A stretch of DNA of 64,000 nucleotides from Glandiceps talaboti (lineage: Eukaryota; Hemichordata; Enteropneusta; Spengelidae): assembly GCF_964340395.1 (NCBI RefSeq), contig NC_135558.1, forward strand, positions 13,777,501 to 13,841,500, in the 5' to 3' direction. The position numbers and the translations under genes were made by a program. Shown here piece after piece: positions 23,983-33,856 of this stretch. Each line of letters begins with the position of its first letter. Within the stretch, counting starts at the first letter, position 1. The notes under the pieces are model-generated. The model saw only the letters and a list, made by a program, of their open reading frames with translations, ran no database searches and had not been told where the DNA came from.

Positions 23983-26222
23983 TGGGGGGGGGAGGAGGAG
24001 CGGAAGTCATGTTGTCGACCAAGAAATTGTCATGAATAATTGATATCTGTATGATGTATTTGCCGGGTAATAAAAATTCCATTTTTATAGGCAATAAATC
24101 AAAATCTGAAGTTGAAAAATAGCTTGGGCATCATCAGTCTCAATTGAAAAAAGGACAGAAATGTAAAAAAAACAAAAACACATGCATACTTTCACATTGT
24201 CCAATAGCCAGCTGCTACACATTTCTAGACATAAACCCCACCACAGATGATACATGAGATATGTAATTGATACGTACACGTATAGTGTGGCCTTGAAGTC
24301 GACTTATTTTGATATGCATTAAAACCAGCCATCTGGGAGTATCGCTCTTTTTATCAATAAGATTATCCAAACCCATATGTGTAGTCATATGATAATAACA
24401 TATCAAACAGCTGACGCATAATAAAACCTGTGACAACCTGTATTATTCTACGCTACATTGATTTGGAATATGATAGCCTTGAAGTTATCGGAATGTAAGG
24501 ACTTCAATATCTATCCCTGAAAATCAGAGATTGTTTTTTTTTTTTCAATTTTCTCCAAACTTTACCGTGTGAAAGCTTGTTTCTGGTTCATTTGAAATCA
24601 TAAAAGAAATTTGGGGCTCACTGTCTTGTTTTCCAGAAATCATCAATCTTTTGATTTTGCCGTTGTTGAGTTTTTATTCAGTGGCCATATAGAATTCAAC
24701 AATAAGTTCATTTTCATAACATTTTGACCTCCATTTTTAAAAAAAAGGTTTTTGACCTCAGATTTTTTTTATTCATTTTTAAATGGAAAAATATGTGTGA
24801 CTTTTCTTGATTGAAGTAACAGCAAAAGTCTGAAGGGAAGATTTGTGAGACGGATTCAACATCCAGTTGGCAAATATTAGCACTGTAATGTTGGAACACA
24901 TGTTCCCATTTTTCTGTGTTGGGTTATTTGTATACTTAATTTGCTGGTAGACATGTATGTTATCTTTTGTGTACTGTCAAATGATTCCAATATATCTGCA
25001 TTTAATTTGACAAACTTTCAGCTTTGTTGAAGCCTCGGGTAACAGAGCTGAGAAATCTGGTCAAATTTGCATACATCCCATAATTTTGGTGGGGAATCAT
25101 TTTAAATATACCTCCTTTATACTGCCAACCAACAAAATGTTTGTACTTAAAATTACAAAAGCCGGTTGTGTCTGATGCTATATTTTCTATCCTACCAGGT
25201 ACTTGCAAAAGTCAATCAACTCCAACAGCTGGAAAAAGACCTTCGGGCTGCATATTATCAGGAGGCATGTTTCTTTGTTCATATATATGGTTTATTTGTT
25301 TGTTTTTGAGTGCACAGATACAGGTAGAGTTGAAGAAAAGGAAACTTTATGTGAACTTTTTTTTCTTTTGTACAGATATGAAAAGTTAAACTTGGACCAA
25401 ACTATTAAAGAGAATCTATCTAGTAAATATATCATAGAATACCCAACCTTGTACGTAGTGTTGTCAGATTGTTATGGAGACTTTCCTATACAGGGTGAAG
25501 GTAAGAGTTTTATCTACAGTTATCATTCCAATCCATCGTTACTTTTATCATTGCTACCCCCCTTCCTCAATTAGTCCACTTCACATAATGGTGGGAAAGG
25601 ATTATCATCACCCACTCAGCCCTCATCTCCCCTCCCCTCATACAACTCGAGGGGAAAAAGCATTGAATATGCATTTGAAATGAACTTCATGCAAATTTAA
25701 ATTCGGAAATCACAACGAGATAATTGATTCAATAACAACGGTGGGAGTCTTTGATGTAGGTTCACTTGCCAAGACAGCTCAATGTCCTACAAATCAAAAA
25801 AAGTAACATCGATCAACAATCTTTGTCAAAAGTGTAGAGTCGTGATGCCACACCACTGACAGCTATTTTGACTTTCCACAGTACTAACAGAGTGCAGTGG
25901 TAGCAGCAGTTCCAGTTCAGGTACTGACTCCTCCAGTTCAAGTGAAGACAGCAGCAGTGAAGATGGTGATGATAGCAGGAAAAGCAGTGGGAGTGAGGAC
26001 AGTAACGTAAAGAGCCAAACACCAGTAGACTGTAGTGAGGGGATAGTTCTGCATGAGAGTGAACCACAAGTTTGTGAACAAGAAAAGAATGAGTTACTAC
26101 AGGATAAAGAAGTGTTCGATACTGTAGATGAATGTGATAAACAGAGACTGGGAGATGATGAAGTAAAGGCAGAAGTTGATCAGACTGTGGTGATACCAAA
26201 GAACAATGAGGGTGATAGTTGA
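3925..26222 (+). CDS. ZNHIT6: ZNHIT6 / BCD1, box C/D snoRNA protein 1 (5' partial, 8 exons)
   Basis: This is a nuclear HIT-zinc-finger factor of the family needed to assemble box C/D snoRNPs. Exons join at 3925-4031, 4682-4770, 10014-10117, 12712-12780, 14646-14726, 22865-22945, 25376-25500 and 25882-26222. All introns are GT-AG, phases match throughout, and 331 residues precede the TGA stop. Family landmarks appear in order: second half of the HIT finger (LPCVKVH, then [11 protein letters not shown]), the basic stretch FTKRKENST, a WHIEW segment matching WHVKL of human ZNHIT6, [15 protein letters not shown], and [11 protein letters not shown]. The first finger half (CxxC pairs) is missing: the 3925 acceptor is phase 2 and needs an upstream exon, which I could not find in 1-3900 and expect beyond the left edge. 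The tail is acidic and Ser-rich. Identification rests on recalled similarity to human ZNHIT6 and is strong. Confidence 0.92.
4682..4770 (+). CDS. ZNHIT6: ZNHIT6 exon ([13 protein letters not shown])
   Basis: Acceptor TTTTCAG, donor GTAAGT. Encodes [20 protein letters not shown] and a basic end, matching the DYRFLEDVARTAD segment of the human protein. It begins in phase 1 and ends in phase 0. Confidence 0.9.
4801..4927. repeat. Direct repeat, about 39 bp, two copies
   Basis: The segment CATGTGACTATCATATGACT and the following GTCATGTGACCAACAGTGC occurs at about 4803 and again at about 4889, 86 bases later, in the ZNHIT6 intron. Confidence 0.8.
6791..7181. mobile_element. Mutator-like MITE, TAGTCTAGAATTCT ends, 9-bp TSD
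   Basis: Ends TAGTCTAGAATTCT and AGAATTCTAGACTA are flanked by perfect 9-bp direct repeats CTTGGATAT (6782-6790 and 7182-7190). The 391-bp element has no coding capacity. Inside it sits a second inverted repeat (6832-7136). Confidence 0.75.
6832..7136. mobile_element. Inner inverted-repeat unit, TACCGTTAAAG ends
   Basis: A 27-bp perfect inverted repeat opens TACCGTTAAAGTCGTATTAT and closes with its complement. The outer TA pairs could be a TA target duplication, so this may be a Tc1/mariner-type MITE inserted into the larger element. Confidence 0.6.
7340..7995. mobile_element. Inverted-repeat element, about 650 bp
   Basis: TTACCCACAACTCTCTCTGA at 7371 is the exact complement of TCAGAGAGAGTTGTGGGTAA at 7942. 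The match extends imperfectly about 25 bases outward on each side. Internal sequence is AT-rich with no ORF. Exact ends and target duplication are unclear. Confidence 0.6.
8880..9290. repeat. Degenerate tandem repeat, about 110-bp unit
   Basis: Three to four copies share TTTTCAAAAATAGAACAA, TTTAGGAA...TCTCC and GTGAAGA(A/G)GTTAAT blocks. Confidence 0.6.
10014..10117 (+). CDS. ZNHIT6: ZNHIT6 exon (FTKRKENST)
   Basis: Acceptor CTACACAG, donor GTAAAT. Encodes [20 protein letters not shown] followed by [14 protein letters not shown]. This is the most conserved basic segment of the family. A SINE lies about 100 bases downstream in the intron. Confidence 0.92.
10118..12711. other. ZNHIT6 intron with several unassigned open frames
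   Basis: After the SINE, 10840-12600 is less AT-rich than its surroundings. It carries a 170-codon open frame on the minus strand (11702-12214) and shorter plus-strand frames. None resembles a known family; possibly a decayed element. Confidence 0.4.
10220..10575 (-). mobile_element. tRNA-derived SINE, minus orientation
   Basis: Read on the minus strand, it starts with an A-box-like TTAGTGTGACCGG and a B box GGTTCGAGCCC. It ends with a GTAAAGTGCTTTGAGTACGG / GAAAGCGCTATATAAGAACC tail and (ATT)n. A second copy in plus orientation is at 54229-54570. Confidence 0.8.
12712..12780 (+). CDS. ZNHIT6: ZNHIT6 short exon (WHIEW)
   Basis: This 69-base exon has acceptor TTTCAG and donor GTAAGG. It is phase 2 on both sides and encodes [20 protein letters not shown] plus DR. 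It aligns with human [20 protein letters not shown] and fits exactly between the flanking exons. Confidence 0.88.
12793..12908. mobile_element. CAGAGTTTTACTAAGG inverted-repeat fragment
   Basis: GCAGAGTTTTACTAAGG near the left end and CCTTGGTAAAATGACTGGAG / AACTCTG at the right end. It begins only a dozen bases after the donor of the 12712-12780 exon. Related to the CAGTGTTTT family. Confidence 0.4.
12936..13144. repeat. (AGT)n microsatellite
   Basis: About 200 bases of AGT with interspersed AGC. Long open frames across it on the minus strand are repeat artefacts. Confidence 0.95.
14646..14726 (+). CDS. ZNHIT6: ZNHIT6 exon ([10 protein letters not shown])
   Basis: This 81-base exon is phase 2 on both sides, with acceptor CTTTCAG and donor GTAAAG. 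It encodes [20 protein letters not shown] and DPVIKQR, nearly identical at its end to human YIDPEKSDPVIRQR. Its donor sequence is repeated in the tandem array that follows. Confidence 0.93.
14724..15005. repeat. Tandem array containing copies of the ZNHIT6 donor site
   Basis: Starts at the donor AAAG|GTAAAGT of the 14646-14726 exon. GTAAAGT recurs at 14841, 14893 and 14950, each followed by GGCCATTCTAAAA-like and TTCCAATTACCCACC-like blocks. Units are about 55-115 bases and degenerate. Confidence 0.7.
15818..16056. repeat. About 120-bp tandem duplication
   Basis: A unit beginning TTTTTGCCAATACGTGATCA and ending CCTTTGTTGTTTTCAAT occurs twice head to tail, nearly identical. Confidence 0.85.
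16383..17095. repeat. About 65-bp tandem array with palindromic CAAGTGCAAGCACTTG core
   Basis: About ten units. Most carry the 16-bp inverted repeat CAAGTGCAAGCACTTG, a TCACCCTCCTCATGTT block and a CCCATTTGATTG or CCCATCTGAT block. Middle copies (16760-17040) are the most alike. Confidence 0.85.
17107..17880. mobile_element. Interrupted copy of GCTGCACTAGCTGCAACTG element
   Basis: Left end AAAGCTGCACTAGCTGCAACTG. The right part shares CCTCTAATTAACATATACAA with the intact copy at 63317-63681. Between them lies an extra inverted duplication: 17255-17405 and 17645-17785 are about 140-base complementary arms. Confidence 0.6.
22865..22945 (+). CDS. ZNHIT6: ZNHIT6 exon ([19 protein letters not shown])
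   Basis: This 81-base exon follows an 8.1-kb intron, with acceptor TCCAG and donor GTAGGT. It encodes [20 protein letters not shown] and RSAKSV, matching human LKAYIRSQTGVQILMKIEY. The last third of the exon and its donor recur in the tandem array 22929-23335. Confidence 0.9.
22929..23335. repeat. Tandem array copying a ZNHIT6 exon end and donor
   Basis: The unit contains AAGTGCCAAGTCTRTGAG, a GGTA-type donor-like step, TGACATCACTTCCTGTAAAC and CATATATGGTCATTAATTTG. The first copy overlaps the end of the 22865-22945 exon. About five copies, period 70-100. A 17-bp-arm hairpin is at 23181-23217. Confidence 0.85.
23181..23217. repeat. Perfect hairpin, 17-bp arms, 3-base loop
   Basis: CATAGACAGTGGAGGGA, GAC, then the exact complement. 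Lies within one copy of the exon-derived array. Confidence 0.9.
23740..23983. repeat. (TG)n / TGTC microsatellite
   Basis: Compound TG, TGTC and TGTA repeats followed by a G-rich end. Cys/Val open frames across it are artefacts. Confidence 0.95.
25376..25500 (+). CDS. ZNHIT6: ZNHIT6 exon ([11 protein letters not shown])
   Basis: Acceptor TTGTACAG, donor GTAAGA. Encodes [20 protein letters not shown] followed by [21 protein letters not shown]. The IIEYPTL(Y/H)VVL core is a family hallmark. Confidence 0.93.
25882..26222 (+). CDS. ZNHIT6: ZNHIT6 last exon, acidic Ser-rich tail
   Basis: Acceptor TTTCCACAG; open for 113 residues to a TGA at 26220-26222. The start is a low-complexity Ser/Asp/Glu stretch ([18 protein letters not shown] and on), typical of casein-kinase-2-type acidic tails in nuclear proteins. 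The rest is charged and not recognisably conserved. A possible AATAAA lies at 27036. Confidence 0.85.
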
Positions 26223-26302
26223 AGGGGGGCATGATTAAAACAAGAAGTGATGAGCACAGATACCTTATACATATATTTACAGATGTAACATTAAAAAATT
26301 AT

Positions 26303-26303
<1 letters not shown>

Positions 26304-26359
<56 letters not shown>

Positions 26360-26467
26360 TACATACACACACACACATACATGCACATACATACATACAT
26401 ACATACACATACATACATAGATACACACACACACACACACACACACCTGTGTATACATACACACACA
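26304..26467. repeat. (CA)n and (CATA)n microsatellite after the ZNHIT6 stop
   Basis: Starts about 80 bases past the ZNHIT6 stop, so it is probably in the 3' UTR. A longer relative at 29149-29558 follows a copy of the same UTR start. Confidence 0.95.
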
Positions 26468-27035
26468 TTTCACATCAGTGAGCAGTGAACAACTTTACTA
26501 ATGCAAAAGCCAGATCATGCATGTGAAAATAGGTTTTCCAGTCAAAACACTTGGTAACCTTGGTAACTGAAAAAAAGAAACCCCTTTGGAAAATGACCTG
26601 TGTGAACTTCTGTGTTGTAGACGAGGGAGACCATGCATAAAATAACACAGTACAGATAACTAATGGGAAGAGTTGCTTTGCTCTATATGTAAGTAAGGGT
26701 CAAAGGTGAATAGGTAAATCATATGCAAAGTAGCAAGAATACTGATATATACAGGTAGAGACAGGGTTGGTCTGATTTACCTTGCGTTATTTTGTACTTT
26801 TTTCCCCAGTTTTAGACCTTTGTGCATGAGATATCACACTTTCTCTTTCAGTTGAACAACCAGGCATTTAAATCTTGTTCTGAAAATCCCGTGCCGCAGG
26901 GGAAATATGCTTTTGAAAGACATACACTGTGTGAACACCTGATGATTCCTCTCGATCTTGGCATGCGAGGTTCAAAATGTGATTTGAATGGTTGTCGGTT
27001 ATCCAAAGTGTGAAGGAAATGGTGAACACCATAGG

Positions 27036-27041
27036 AATAAA
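27036..27041 (+). promoter_or_regulatory. candidate polyadenylation signal for ZNHIT6
   Basis: An AATAAA about 0.8 kb past the ZNHIT6 stop. Another lies at about 27187. Which one is used cannot be told without transcript ends. Confidence 0.3.
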
Positions 27042-27954
27042 ATATGCAAAGTTAGATAAATATTGGAAGTAAAAACTGACATGTAAGATATTAGCCAGCT
27101 CCTACCACAGGGGCCAGGAGGAACAAATCATTTTTTTTCATGATTTTCTGGATTGCTAATATTATTTTATTTTTCTCTTTATTTCAAATAAATTTTTAAT
27201 AATTACCATCATAACTATCGTTTCCTTTGACTTTTTTTCATATTTGCTACCATTATCGCTGTTTTATCAGAATTTAATAACTTTGCATTAATTAGTGCAG
27301 CTAATTCCAGAACAACCTTCAGGTTATTTGCCCAATGGGCGCGCCTTTCCAAAATTTGCCATGGTGGCGCTCAACTTCCTGTCTGTGTCTACCTTGAGGG
27401 TATACATGGTATAGGTTATTCGGTTAATCATAGAGCACTGCTGCTTTCCTTGATGTCTGAACAATATGAAAAACATGCCTGATTTACACTTCTAAAGAAT
27501 ACCAAGGACAAAACAGTACAATGAAGTAATGATGCCCCAATTTGACTAATGAATCAGTAGATGTTTACACTAACACTAAATCACCTTTGACCTCTGCATC
27601 ATCATCATCATCATCATCTTAAAGTCACCTTTGACCTGTGTATCATTTTGGAGTCCTCTTTATGTTACCAAAATGAGATGAGTGCCAGTGACAAGATCAA
27701 GTCCTAATGACAGTGGCTACTTGTTCAACTTCATTTGTAGGTGATATAAGGGAAGTGAAATGATGAAATCAATTTGCAAAACTGGCTATATATGCTATGT
27801 GCACTTAGAACTTTTTCGTTTCATATACTTGTGACCACATATGGTAAACTGGTTTCATTCGTTTACAACTTGGATGAGCTCTGAATTTTGACACGGAGAT
27901 TTTTATGACAAGAACACATGAAATACACAATGTCCATGTATGTATGTGTTAAAT

Positions 27955-28225
27955 ACAAACATGTCAGTGTATGTTTCAATTTTGAAGACATGCATATTAA
28001 ATACTGATCATTATGCAAATTGGAATATCAATATGTAAATTATGCAAATTATTCACCATCCTTGCCATCCTGAGGAGAACACTACATATATGGAAGTGAC
28101 AATATAAAAATGTCGGAGTATGTTTCAATTTTGAAGACATGCACATTATATGTTGATCATTATGCAAATTACTAATATGCAGATTAGTTTGTTATCCTTA
28201 CAATCTCACCTGGGGGGAATACTCT
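27955..28225. repeat. Tandem duplication, about 165-bp unit
   Basis: ATGTTTCAATTTTGAAGACA followed by TGC and GATCATTATGCAAATT occurs twice. ATGCAAAT octamers recur several times. Confidence 0.75.
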
Positions 28226-28599
28226 TGTGAGCTGGAATATCTATACTATAATGGATAGATTGCTATCATGCAGTTTTCACTTTGTATGCAGCGAAATTAA
28301 CCCTAGAGAGTTTCATGCCTAAATGATTACTAAATAATAAGTGAACAGGTTTGCTATGAACGATACACACAAACTAAGGAACTGTGTTATATTTATCATT
28401 TTTTATGAGATGATTAGAACTTTTTAAGGTCAGGTGGTCGCAAAGTAATTGAATAATTCTCGGTTAGGTTGGCATCATGCCAGAGCACCCATCATTAATT
28501 CCGTCATATTCCATATGGCATGGCAAAATGGGTATTGAGGTGAAATGAAACGTGTAGTGACATTTGGAGTACTACAAGGCTGATGGTGTTTTATGATGT

Positions 28600-28950
28600 T
28601 TTATTACTGTTTTGAATGCTTATTATGTCATTTTGAGCACAGGCACCTGTGGGCTGTGGTTATGAAAATAAATGTTTTTAGATTTCTACTAAAAGTGAGT
28701 GACTTTTTCTAGTTGACCCAACTACAGGAGACAATATTTTTCATTGTTGTGCATCATTTTCTGATACCAAAGCCTACAGGTACCAGTGTAGAAATATTTC
28801 ATTAACATTACTGTTTTGAATGCTTATGTCATACTAATCACAGGCGCCTGTGGGCTTTTGATTCTGGAAATCAGTATTAAAAACATTTTAGATTTCTAAT
28901 GAAAGTGATAATGCTATTTTTAGTCACTCAGCAACAGGAGATAATTGTTA
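28600..28950. repeat. Direct repeat, about 205-bp spacing
   Basis: Blocks ACTGTTTTGAATGCTTAT, CACAGGCRCCTGTGGGCT, TTTTAGATTTCTA and CAACAGGAGA(C/T)AAT appear in the same order in two halves. Confidence 0.75.
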
Positions 28951-29040
28951 GGTCAAATCAAAATCAGAATACAAATTTGGTCACTACTTGTACAGCGTCC
29001 AAGTGTGGTAGTGTTAAAATGGGAGGAAAATGAAGTACCT

Positions 29041-29150
29041 GGTGATAGTTGAAGGGGACCATGATTAAAAGAAGTGATGAGCACAGATACCTTATATATA
29101 CATTGTACATATATTTACAGATGTAACATTTAAAATTACACATGCATGCA
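29041..29150. repeat. Second copy of ZNHIT6 stop codon and 3' UTR start
   Basis: GGTGATAGTTGAAGGGG and the following 85 bases match 26211-26306 closely, including ATGAGCACAGATACCTTATA. Both copies run into CA/CATA microsatellites. Similarity starts seven codons or fewer before the stop, so no coding exon is duplicated. Confidence 0.9.
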
Positions 29151-29558
29151 CACACACACACACACACGCATACATACACATACATACATACATACATACA
29201 TACATACATACATACATACAACATACACATACATACATACATACATACATACATACATACATACATACAACATACACATACATACATACATACATACATA
29301 CATACATACATACATACATACATACAACATACACATACATACATACATACATACATACATACAACATACATGTCATACATACATACATACATACATACAT
29401 ACATACATACATACATACATACATACATACATACATACATACATACAACATACATACATACATACATACATACATACATACACACACATACATACATACA
29501 TACATACATACATACATACATACATACATACATACATACATACATACATACATACATG
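29149..29558. repeat. (CATA)n microsatellite, about 400 bp
   Basis: Nearly pure CATA with a few AACA and CACA interruptions. All open frames over it (Tyr-Met-Cys-Val or Ile-His-Thr-Tyr) are artefacts. Confidence 0.97.
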
Positions 29559-30776
29559 TTGTTTGGTAATGTCAAACTGAGCATCACCCTTCTTACATAC
29601 AAATCAAAACAGACAGCGCTGGATGTGTTTTAACCCAGACTGCAGTAGTAAGACATTCTCGCAAACCAGCGCTGCTATTTCTTCCACTACACTTCAAAAT
29701 CAAGTGGTACGGCATATTTTGGATGATGCCATAAAAGAGGCCATAGTTTGCGACAATGATATATGAGGCATAGTACTGTGTGGCCACCAACAATCCAACA
29801 AAAATCACAATTACAAAATGGAAGTCAGTTTGTTTTGTTCGTACACTGTATGAGTTGTTTTGTTTAATTGTACTTGTTTACGAAAACAAGAACAGTACTG
29901 ATATTAAAACTTACATGTCATCAAATATTTACATCTTTACCTGCTGGCAATTCAATAAGTTTCTGTCTAAAATTGCTCTGTCATCACTAAAGGATGACAA
30001 GGTAACAAGAATATTGCTTGTTATTGTCTGCATAGATGGGTCTTTTGATAATGCCTTGAAATTGATGTTTATAATCAAATTTCATGACTATTGAAGTGCC
30101 CGAATAACTGACCAGCACTCCTATGAAGCTGGGGAGAACCCTATGTGTGGATATTTTATATCATTTTGTAAGATGCTTGTACACATGTATAATGCTGCCA
30201 TTATAATTTTTAAGTATTTTAGTAGCCATGCAATCAAGTTCAATTTGTTGCTAGGGCGACTTGAGATGTTGCGTAATTCTGAAATCACAGCATTCATCCC
30301 TGCTACATAAATTACCAACTCACAAAAGGTGTACATGTGAGCCTTCTTTATGATCTTGGTTTCATCATTCTTGCAAACCAGATCTAGAGCTGTTATTTCT
30401 TCCGCGGCACTGTGAAATAGTGAATGGGCGTCTTGGCCGCACGGCACATCTTGGACAGTGCGTGCCGTAAAAGAGACTGTGGTTTATGACAAAGGGTTTC
30501 ATTTAAATTTCACTTTTCATAACGCTGATTGTCATTACCATTGGACTCTAGGTGAAATACATTCCAACATAAATTATCTGTGGTGTTTTTTGAAAGGTCA
30601 ATTCATATTGTATATGTTTTGTCGCAATAATTTCTGTAGTACTTACTGCAGACTATTTTCCCAAAGACCCTGACTCTGACCATGTGTACAGTTGGCCTAA
30701 GATCTCAAATATTTTCAGTATAACGAACTGAGAATAGAATTGGGTACAATACATTTTTTCTGTATTTATATATTTA

Positions 30777-31300
30777 GTACTTTTACAGTGCTTTTCCCCA
30801 CACTGAGGCAAAGCAATTAAAGGAACTATCAAGATTAGTGAGCCTGATCACAAAGTTTCATGTTGAGATAGACACCCTAAAGATAACACACAGACATCAC
30901 TTACACAATGTGGACTCTGTATTTAGTTAATGATATAAACAGTAACAGCATGCACACTTTTCTTTAAATTGAAAAAAATATACAGGATAACTGTTCCAGT
31001 ATATTGACTGCATTTTTTGGTACACGTGTAATATGGGAATAGAGTATGTGTTAAACTTTAAGATTATACCAACTTTCATTGGCTGCTGACCATGGTTTTT
31101 GTTTGAACTTCAAAAGATTATACCTTGTGTAGTAGTATGCATGCTGTTACTGATTATATCATTAACTAAATACAGAGCCCACACTATAAGTGATGTTTGT
31201 GTGTTATCTTTATGGTGTCTATCTCAACATTGTGATCAGACTCACTGATCTTGATAGTTCATTTAATAGCTTTAACTCGGTTTGGGGAAAAAGTACTGCA
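30777..31300. mobile_element. Foldback element, about 170-bp arms
   Basis: Left arm 30777-30957 and right arm 31131-31300 are complementary over nearly their full length. Shared blocks include GTTGAGATAGACACC, AAGATAACACACA and CTGTATTTAGTTAATGATAT. The loop is about 175 bases. Outside the arms, 30600-30760 and 31320-31460 resemble each other as direct repeats. Confidence 0.85.
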
Positions 31301-32255
31301 AGAGATTATTTGATGTAATAAAACAATGCATGTTCATCACATCTGTAGTACTGTAGACTGTTTTCTACTATATCTTGATTCAGGACACGTACTAAACACC
31401 TCATCGGAGATTTCAGTTAGTTTTGGTACAATGAGCTGAGAATATAATAGACTGGGGACCTAATGCCAATACTTAAGGATTATGATTTCACTTTCCTATG
31501 AGCTGTTTGTCTCACATCTAGTGGAGTTAAAACTCAGGGTAAGTTGGTCTCACCTCTATTTACATTTGTCCTGCATTCAGTAAAGTTTGTTTCACATTCA
31601 GTCAAATTTGTACCACATATTGTCCAATCGTATCAGTGTTCTACTTGATTGAAAGAGTTGAAATTATCTCTGACTCATAGCCACCGACATGGTGAGGACA
31701 GTGTACATAAATCCATTTGCTATCAATTAAACATCCCAGTTCCAAATATTTCAGCGTTTTCCAAACTGAATGGTCCATCCAGTTTCTTCTTCATGGCTGT
31801 ATGCTCACAACTATAGTTCCAAGTTCCATACATGTTTTATAACATATAAAAGTTGATTTTATCTTCCAGAGTTTTTCTTTGAAGCTTTTCATAACATTAC
31901 ATCTCATCACAGAGATGTCTTCCATGTTTTGCACTAAACACTCTATTCATAAAATCTAACCATGCACACACACCCAATATGTTCTTCCTGCTCTGTGTTT
32001 CTTCCTCGGAGAAAACATCCAGCATAACTGGTCTCAGAAGTTTTTTGCGTTACCACTACGTATTATACTTCTTTCGCTATGAATGCAGTCCATCATGTCA
32101 CAATCCTGGAGTACTGTACATGTGTTAAAATCGCCACACAAAACAGACACCACTCAAGCCTACCCCTGTAACTTTTCACGCACATTTCCAGAGAACAAGT
32201 CATTCCACTTCCATCTAAGTAATGCTATTTTTTCATCTCCATGTTGTATCTTTTA

Positions 32256-32477
32256 CTAGCATGGTTCACAGCGACATTGGCTAATTGACGTGTAGGAGTA
32301 AGTTTTTATGGAGTCATCAGGGCATTGCAAATAAATACGAATGTCCCTGTATGAGGAGGGTTTACAGCATTTACCCTTACAAAGTCCACAATAGTTCAGT
32401 GTATATATATTCCGACTGACACAGCCAACATAGCGAATGTGTACCGGTGCGGTGGGCTTCACAGTCGCTTGACAGTT
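32256..32477 (-). CDS. CCN gene exon 4: C-terminal cystine knot
   Basis: Begins NCQATVKPTAPVHIRYVGC, continues YCGLCKGKCCKPSSYRDIRI and ends SQCRCEPC before TAG. Ten Cys match the CCN CT domain. The reading phase requires the acceptor AAAAG ending at 32478, not the CAG five bases upstream of it. Confidence 0.93.
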   Translation of the reverse strand, partial: NCQATVKPTAPVHIRYVGCVSRNIYTLNYCGLCKGKCCKPSSYRDIRIYLQCPDDSIKTYSYTSISQCRCEPC

Positions 32478-33805
32478 CTTTTCTGAAAACTAATTTATAG
32501 AAGAGAGAAAAAGTTTTGTGAGTAATACAAATATTTAATTTTCTTCAGTTCTTGGTGATTATAGTACACTGAAAGTGCTGTGATTGGTCAAGCTTTATGA
32601 CTCCATGCACTGTGATTGGTCAGGTTTTGTACACTACATGCACTGTGATTGGTCAAACTTTGTAGCCTGCATGCACTATGATTGTTCAACTTCAAGCATT
32701 ATACACTACATGCACTATGATTGGTCAAACTTTATACACTACATGCACTATGATTGGTCAAACTTTATAGACTGATGCTCTATGATTGGTCAAGCTCAGT
32801 AGCCTACATTCACTGTGATTGGTCAAACTTTATACACTACACGTATGATGATTGGTCAAGCTTTATATATATAGACCAATCATAGAGATACTGGTGTTAC
32901 AGCTTGGTGAAAGTATTTGCAGTGTCCAGTGTAATATCTGTTTTGCAATTGTTATAATATATATTAATGAGCATTGTTTCTATATGCAAATTTATTTAAA
33001 TTAATCACTCATCGTCACTGGAGAGGATTCATTGAACTCGCACTGTTATTATTGTGGTGATGTGATTCATGGTAGAACGAGCAAGCTTAAACCTACGGAT
33101 CTACTTGTTGCTATGGTAACTACTGGCAACACCATGGACTATGGCCTTGACAACACTTATAGACGAGAAAAGACAAGACAGTTGCTCTGTGAACTCCAGA
33201 TGACTCTTAGTTGAAAATAGTTTGTAATGATTTACAACACTACCCACTTAAATAGATAGAAGATGGAACGATTGTAAATGAGAGTTTATTAGGGTATATA
33301 ACTTGCATGGTATACATCACCATGTGATTTATTAGGGAGACGTTGTAATTTCAATGAGACAGCGAATTAGCTTCCATCAGACAGTCGACAGTCCGACCTT
33401 GTGTGTATATAGTGTCAGTGATAGATTATGCTACCAGCCTTGAATTGGGGCTTAGTAGACTAGAACACAAACAACATGTTAGTATCGGGTAATATTACTT
33501 TATATCCATAGAAGGATAAGATGTGTTTCATGTAGGTTATACATGTAGTTTTATACTAGTTGTGCATTGGTCAGATTTATTTTTCATCAGAATTTTTTTT
33601 TTCATTTTTGAAGAATGTTCAAGCCTATGTATTGTAAGAAATATTACTATAATATGTATGGACTGAGAGAAATAAAAGAGATTGGATATGAGGAATATAA
33701 CATCTATCATTCCTAATGCCTCCAGTCTTGACATTATTTGTAACACTAAAGTAATGAAATGATCCCACCCAACCTTCCCCTAAACAGAGAGAGAGAGAGA
33801 GAGCG

Positions 33806-33856
<51 letters not shown>

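Larger units (their letters stand above)
26223..32255. other. Convergent spacer between ZNHIT6 and the CCN gene
   Basis: Includes both 3' UTRs. Holds tandem duplications at 27955-28225 and 28600-28950, the duplicated ZNHIT6 3' end (29041-29150), a long CATA array, a related pair of segments at 29620-29790 and 30350-30500, and a foldback element (30777-31300). No gene recognised. Confidence 0.65.

Noticed and set aside
23648-24094. His/Thr and Cys/Val open frames near 23.7-24.0 kb
   Set aside because: Translation of TG/CA microsatellites; the same holds at 26.2, 40.2, 43.6 and 60.3 kb.
29092-29633. Long open frames over the CATA array on both strands
   Set aside because: A four-base repeat without stops is open in every frame; there is no gene-like composition.
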